A DNA stretch of 64,000 nt from Bacillota bacterium (lineage in GTDB: Bacteria > Bacillota > Ch66 > Ch109). Numbering within the stretch: the first letter of the stretch is position 1; each line of letters opens with the position of its first letter. The notes below the pieces were generated by a model. It searched no databases. It was not told where the DNA came from and worked only from the letters and a program-made list of their open reading frames with translations. The translations under genes were made by a program, and so were the position numbers. The stretch spans positions 1 to 64,000 of the forward strand of contig JABLWZ010000008.1 of assembly GCA_013178275.1 (NCBI GenBank), written 5' to 3'. This document shows, one piece after another, positions 61,738 through 64,000 of this stretch.

Positions 61738-62889
61738 TCAGTGCCGTTTTTTAAACTCCCGATAAATCTGGTCGGCAATTATCACCCGCTGGATCTCCGA
61801 GGTCCCCTCGCCCAGGGTCCCCAGCCGGGCCTCCCTGGCCAGCCGCTCCATGGGATAGCTCTTCATGTAGCCGTACCCGCCGTGGATCTGAAGCGCCTCG
61901 TAGGTCACCTTGTTCGAGTTCTCGGTGGTAAACAGCTTGGCGAAAGAGACCTCCCGACCGTACGGCTGGCCCGCCGCTTTCTTACGCGCCGCGCTGTAGG
62001 TCAGCTGCCGCCCCGCCTCGATCCCCAGGGCCATATCCGCGAACTTGAACTGGATGGCCTGAAACTGCGCGATCGGCCGGCCGAACTGCACCCGCTGGAA
62101 CGCATATTCCAGGGCCAGGTCGAAGGCCCGTTGAGACAGCCCGGTATGGAAAGCCGCCACCGTCAGCCGCGCCGGGTCGAGTACCGACATGGCCACCTTG
62201 AAACCTTCTCCCTCCTCTCCCAGCCGGTTCTCCAGCGGGACGCGGCAGTCATCGAAGGCCAAGTCCGTCGTCGGCACCCACCCCAGGCCCATCTTTTTTT
62301 CGTGCGCTCCGAAGGAGAAACCGGGGGTGCCCTTCTCCAGGATAAACGCCGTTATCCCCTTGTGTCCGGCAGCCGGGTCGGTCTTGGCGAACACCGTGTA
62401 GGTCTCCGCCACGCTGCCGAAGCTGTTGAAGCACTTCGAGCCATTCAGCACGTAGACGTCACCCTGGCGGACCGCCCGGCTCTGCATGGAGGCGTTGTCC
62501 GACCCCGCGTTGGCCTCGCTCAATCCGAAGGACGTTAGCTTCTCTCCCCGCGCCATCGGCGGCAGGTACTTGGACTTCTGCTCCTCAGTCCCGTAGAGTA
62601 TCATCGGCAGGGAAGCCAACGAAAAACCCGGGACCAGGGAGCCCGGCCCGTTGGCGTAGCCCATCTCCTCCAGTATCAGGCAGTAGGATATGGCGTCGAC
62701 GTCCATCCCCTCATACCTCTCGGGAATCAGCAGCGCGGTCAGCCCGATAGCGGCCATTTTTTTTATAGACTCCCAGGGGAAGCGGCCGCTCTCGTCTAAT
62801 TCGTCCCCCAGCGGCATCAGCTCCTTGCGGGCGAAGTCCCGGATGTTGCGGAGCAGCAGTCGTTGATCGTCGTTAAGCTGGTAGTCCAT
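61738..62889 (-). CDS. Acyl-CoA dehydrogenase, EGT type (pair 2)
   Basis: 383 residues. FGLSEANAGSDNASM, GSKCFNSFGSVAE, RVQFGRPIAQFQAIQFK, IHGGYGYMKSYPMERL and the canonical catalytic Glu in GEGTSEIQR. Closest relative in the window is the 36.7-kb enzyme. GGAGGTG lies about 8 nt before the ATG. It follows the DGT-type enzyme by 30 bp on the same strand, so pair 2 is a two-gene unit, ended by the terminator that the intron has entered. Confidence 0.93.
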   Translation of the reverse strand: MDYQLNDDQRLLLRNIRDFARKELMPLGDELDESGRFPWESIKKMAAIGLTALLIPERYEGMDVDAISYCLILEEMGYANGPGSLVPGFSLASLPMILYGTEEQKSKYLPPMARGEKLTSFGLSEANAGSDNASMQSRAVRQGDVYVLNGSKCFNSFGSVAETYTVFAKTDPAAGHKGITAFILEKGTPGFSFGAHEKKMGLGWVPTTDLAFDDCRVPLENRLGEEGEGFKVAMSVLDPARLTVAAFHTGLSQRAFDLALEYAFQRVQFGRPIAQFQAIQFKFADMALGIEAGRQLTYSAARKKAAGQPYGREVSFAKLFTTENSNKVTYEALQIHGGYGYMKSYPMERLAREARLGTLGEGTSEIQRVIIADQIYREFKKRH

Positions 62890-62919
62890 TATTAATGCAC
62901 CTCCGGTCAGTCAATAAAA

Positions 62920-64000
62920 TTACTCACTCAGCAGCAGCCCGGCCAGGATGTTCTTCTGGATCTGGGTCGTGCCGTCCACCAGGGACATGATGCGGATATC
63001 GCGGAGCAGTTTCTCCAGCGGATACTCGCGGATGTACCCGTATCCGCCAAAAATCTGCAGCCCGGTGTTGACCACCTGGAATCCCGTCTCGGTGTTGAAC
63101 GCCTTGCAGATTGCGGACTCCTTCTGGCAGGGAAGGTCGTTGGAGGCCATCCAGGCGGCTCTCCAGTACAGGTCCCTCATCGCCTGGATGGAGATAGCCA
63201 TGTCCGCCAGCATGTGCTGGATGGCCTGCAGCTCACAGATGGGCCGGCCGAACTGCACCCGCTGCTTCGAGTAAACCAGGGCCTCCTCGAAGGCCCGGCG
63301 GGAGACGCCGACCGCTCCCGAGGCGACCGAGATGCGGGCCTTGTTCAGGGTCCCCAGCGCCAGCCGCATACCCTTGCCTTCCCCCAGGAGCAGGTTCTCC
63401 TTCGGCACCCGGAGGTCCTCCATGATGACCTCCGAGGTTACCGAGGCCCGTATCCCCAGCTTCTTCTCTTTCTTACCGCAGTAGATACCGGGTGTGTCCG
63501 CCGGCACCACGAAGGCGGTGACTCCCCGGGTGCCCTTGGAGCGGTCGACACTGGCGAAGATGGTAAACTGGCTGGCGACCGCCCCGTTGGTGATGAAGCA
63601 CTTGCCGCCGTTCAGCACGTAATGGTCGCCCTTCAGCACGGCGGTGGACTGCATCGCCCCGGCGTCCGAGCCCGAGCCGGGCTCCGTAAGGCCGAAGGCG
63701 GAGAGTATCGGTGCCTCGGTGAACGGGGTCAGGAACCTCCTCTTCTGCTCCTCGCTGCCGCCGATGATGACCGGCAGGTTGGCCAGGGTATTGGCGTTGA
63801 ATATGGTCGAGATACCCGCGCAGCCCCGGCACAGTTCCTCGTTGACCAGGCAGTAGGTGAAAAACTCCAGCCCCGGCCCGCCGTACTCCTCGGGAATGCT
63901 CAGGTTCATCAGCCCCACTTCCCAGGCCTTCTTCACGATCTCCGCCGGGTGTTTCTCGCTCTCGTCGTACTGCTCGGCTGCCGGGATCATCTCGTTCTTC
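62920..64000 (-). CDS. Acyl-CoA dehydrogenase, DGT type (pair 2), 5' end outside window
   Basis: About 360 residues are visible; by comparison with the 39.1-kb paralog some 25-30 N-terminal residues lie beyond the right edge, and the in-frame ATG at 63990 is internal (the paralog has AKKEMIPVAHEYDE there). FGLTEPGSGSDA, GGKCFITNGAVAS, IFGGYGYIREYPLEKLLRD and, in place of the catalytic Glu-Gly-Thr, DGTTQIQK. Very similar to the 39.1-kb enzyme, including the Asp. Confidence 0.92.
   Translation of the reverse strand, partial: KNEMIPAAEQYDESEKHPAEIVKKAWEVGLMNLSIPEEYGGPGLEFFTYCLVNEELCRGCAGISTIFNANTLANLPVIIGGSEEQKRRFLTPFTEAPILSAFGLTEPGSGSDAGAMQSTAVLKGDHYVLNGGKCFITNGAVASQFTIFASVDRSKGTRGVTAFVVPADTPGIYCGKKEKKLGIRASVTSEVIMEDLRVPKENLLLGEGKGMRLALGTLNKARISVASGAVGVSRRAFEEALVYSKQRVQFGRPICELQAIQHMLADMAISIQAMRDLYWRAAWMASNDLPCQKESAICKAFNTETGFQVVNTGLQIFGGYGYIREYPLEKLLRDIRIMSLVDGTTQIQKNILAGLLLSE

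Overview
The window reads as chromosomal DNA of an anaerobic, GC-rich member of the Bacillota (Clostridia; Peptococcaceae / Desulfotomaculum / Pelotomaculum-like). This is inferred from strong AGGAGG-type ribosome binding sites with frequent GTG/TTG starts, S-layer-homology (SLH) domains, a CssRS/HtrA-like secretion-stress operon, DUF1540, YkvI and DUF4013 proteins, class C group II introns behind terminators, and many butyrate/beta-oxidation style CoA genes. No rRNA, tRNA or CRISPR array was seen. Species cannot be named from sequence alone.

Layout. 1-0.4 kb: the 5' end of a class C group II intron (cut by the window edge) sitting just behind the terminator of a small DUF1540 gene. 0.4-16 kb: mixed housekeeping and accessory genes: YkvI membrane protein, a NapH/NapG-like polyferredoxin with a DUF362 lipoprotein, a trehalose/maltooligosaccharide block (TreT, TreZ, GH57), an amino acid permease, a butyrate-type CoA-transferase, YccF. 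15-19 kb: htrA - response regulator - histidine kinase - signal peptidase I operon with tandem operator repeats in front. 19-22 kb: mnmA, DUF4013 membrane protein, and a secreted Cys-rich protein with a clear sigma-A promoter. 22-27 kb: a 1527-residue surface protein (beta-helix, five InlB-like repeats, three SLH domains) preceded by a cyclic-di-GMP-I riboswitch with an overlapping terminator. 27-31 kb: two overlapping genes for P-loop (STAND-like) proteins that appear to carry a GNAT-like middle region and a C-terminal HTH.

32-64 kb is one long, entirely minus-strand catabolic island: five acyl-CoA dehydrogenases, two CaiB/BaiF CoA-transferases, enoyl-CoA hydratase, MaoC hydratase, 3-hydroxyacyl-CoA dehydrogenase, a true thiolase, two Cys-less thiolase-like proteins with two DUF35 partners, a BKACE enzyme, a gamma-carbonic-anhydrase-like protein, two MFS transporters, a CrtI-like FAD oxidoreductase and three CrtC/AttH-like proteins. 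In the middle lie an NtrC-type sigma-54 activator and a PAS kinase-like protein whose phosphoacceptor His is Gln. At least six -24/-12 (sigma-54) promoter candidates lie in front of the transcription units, several with a shared 15-bp enhancer-like motif (GTGCA-N5-KGTAY) 55-175 bp further upstream, in two cases in pairs about 30 bp apart. The simplest reading is a locally controlled sigma-54 regulon for importing and degrading an unknown, possibly isoprenoid or alicyclic, carboxylic acid. A complete class C group II intron interrupts this island at 59.7-61.7 kb, again directly behind a terminator.
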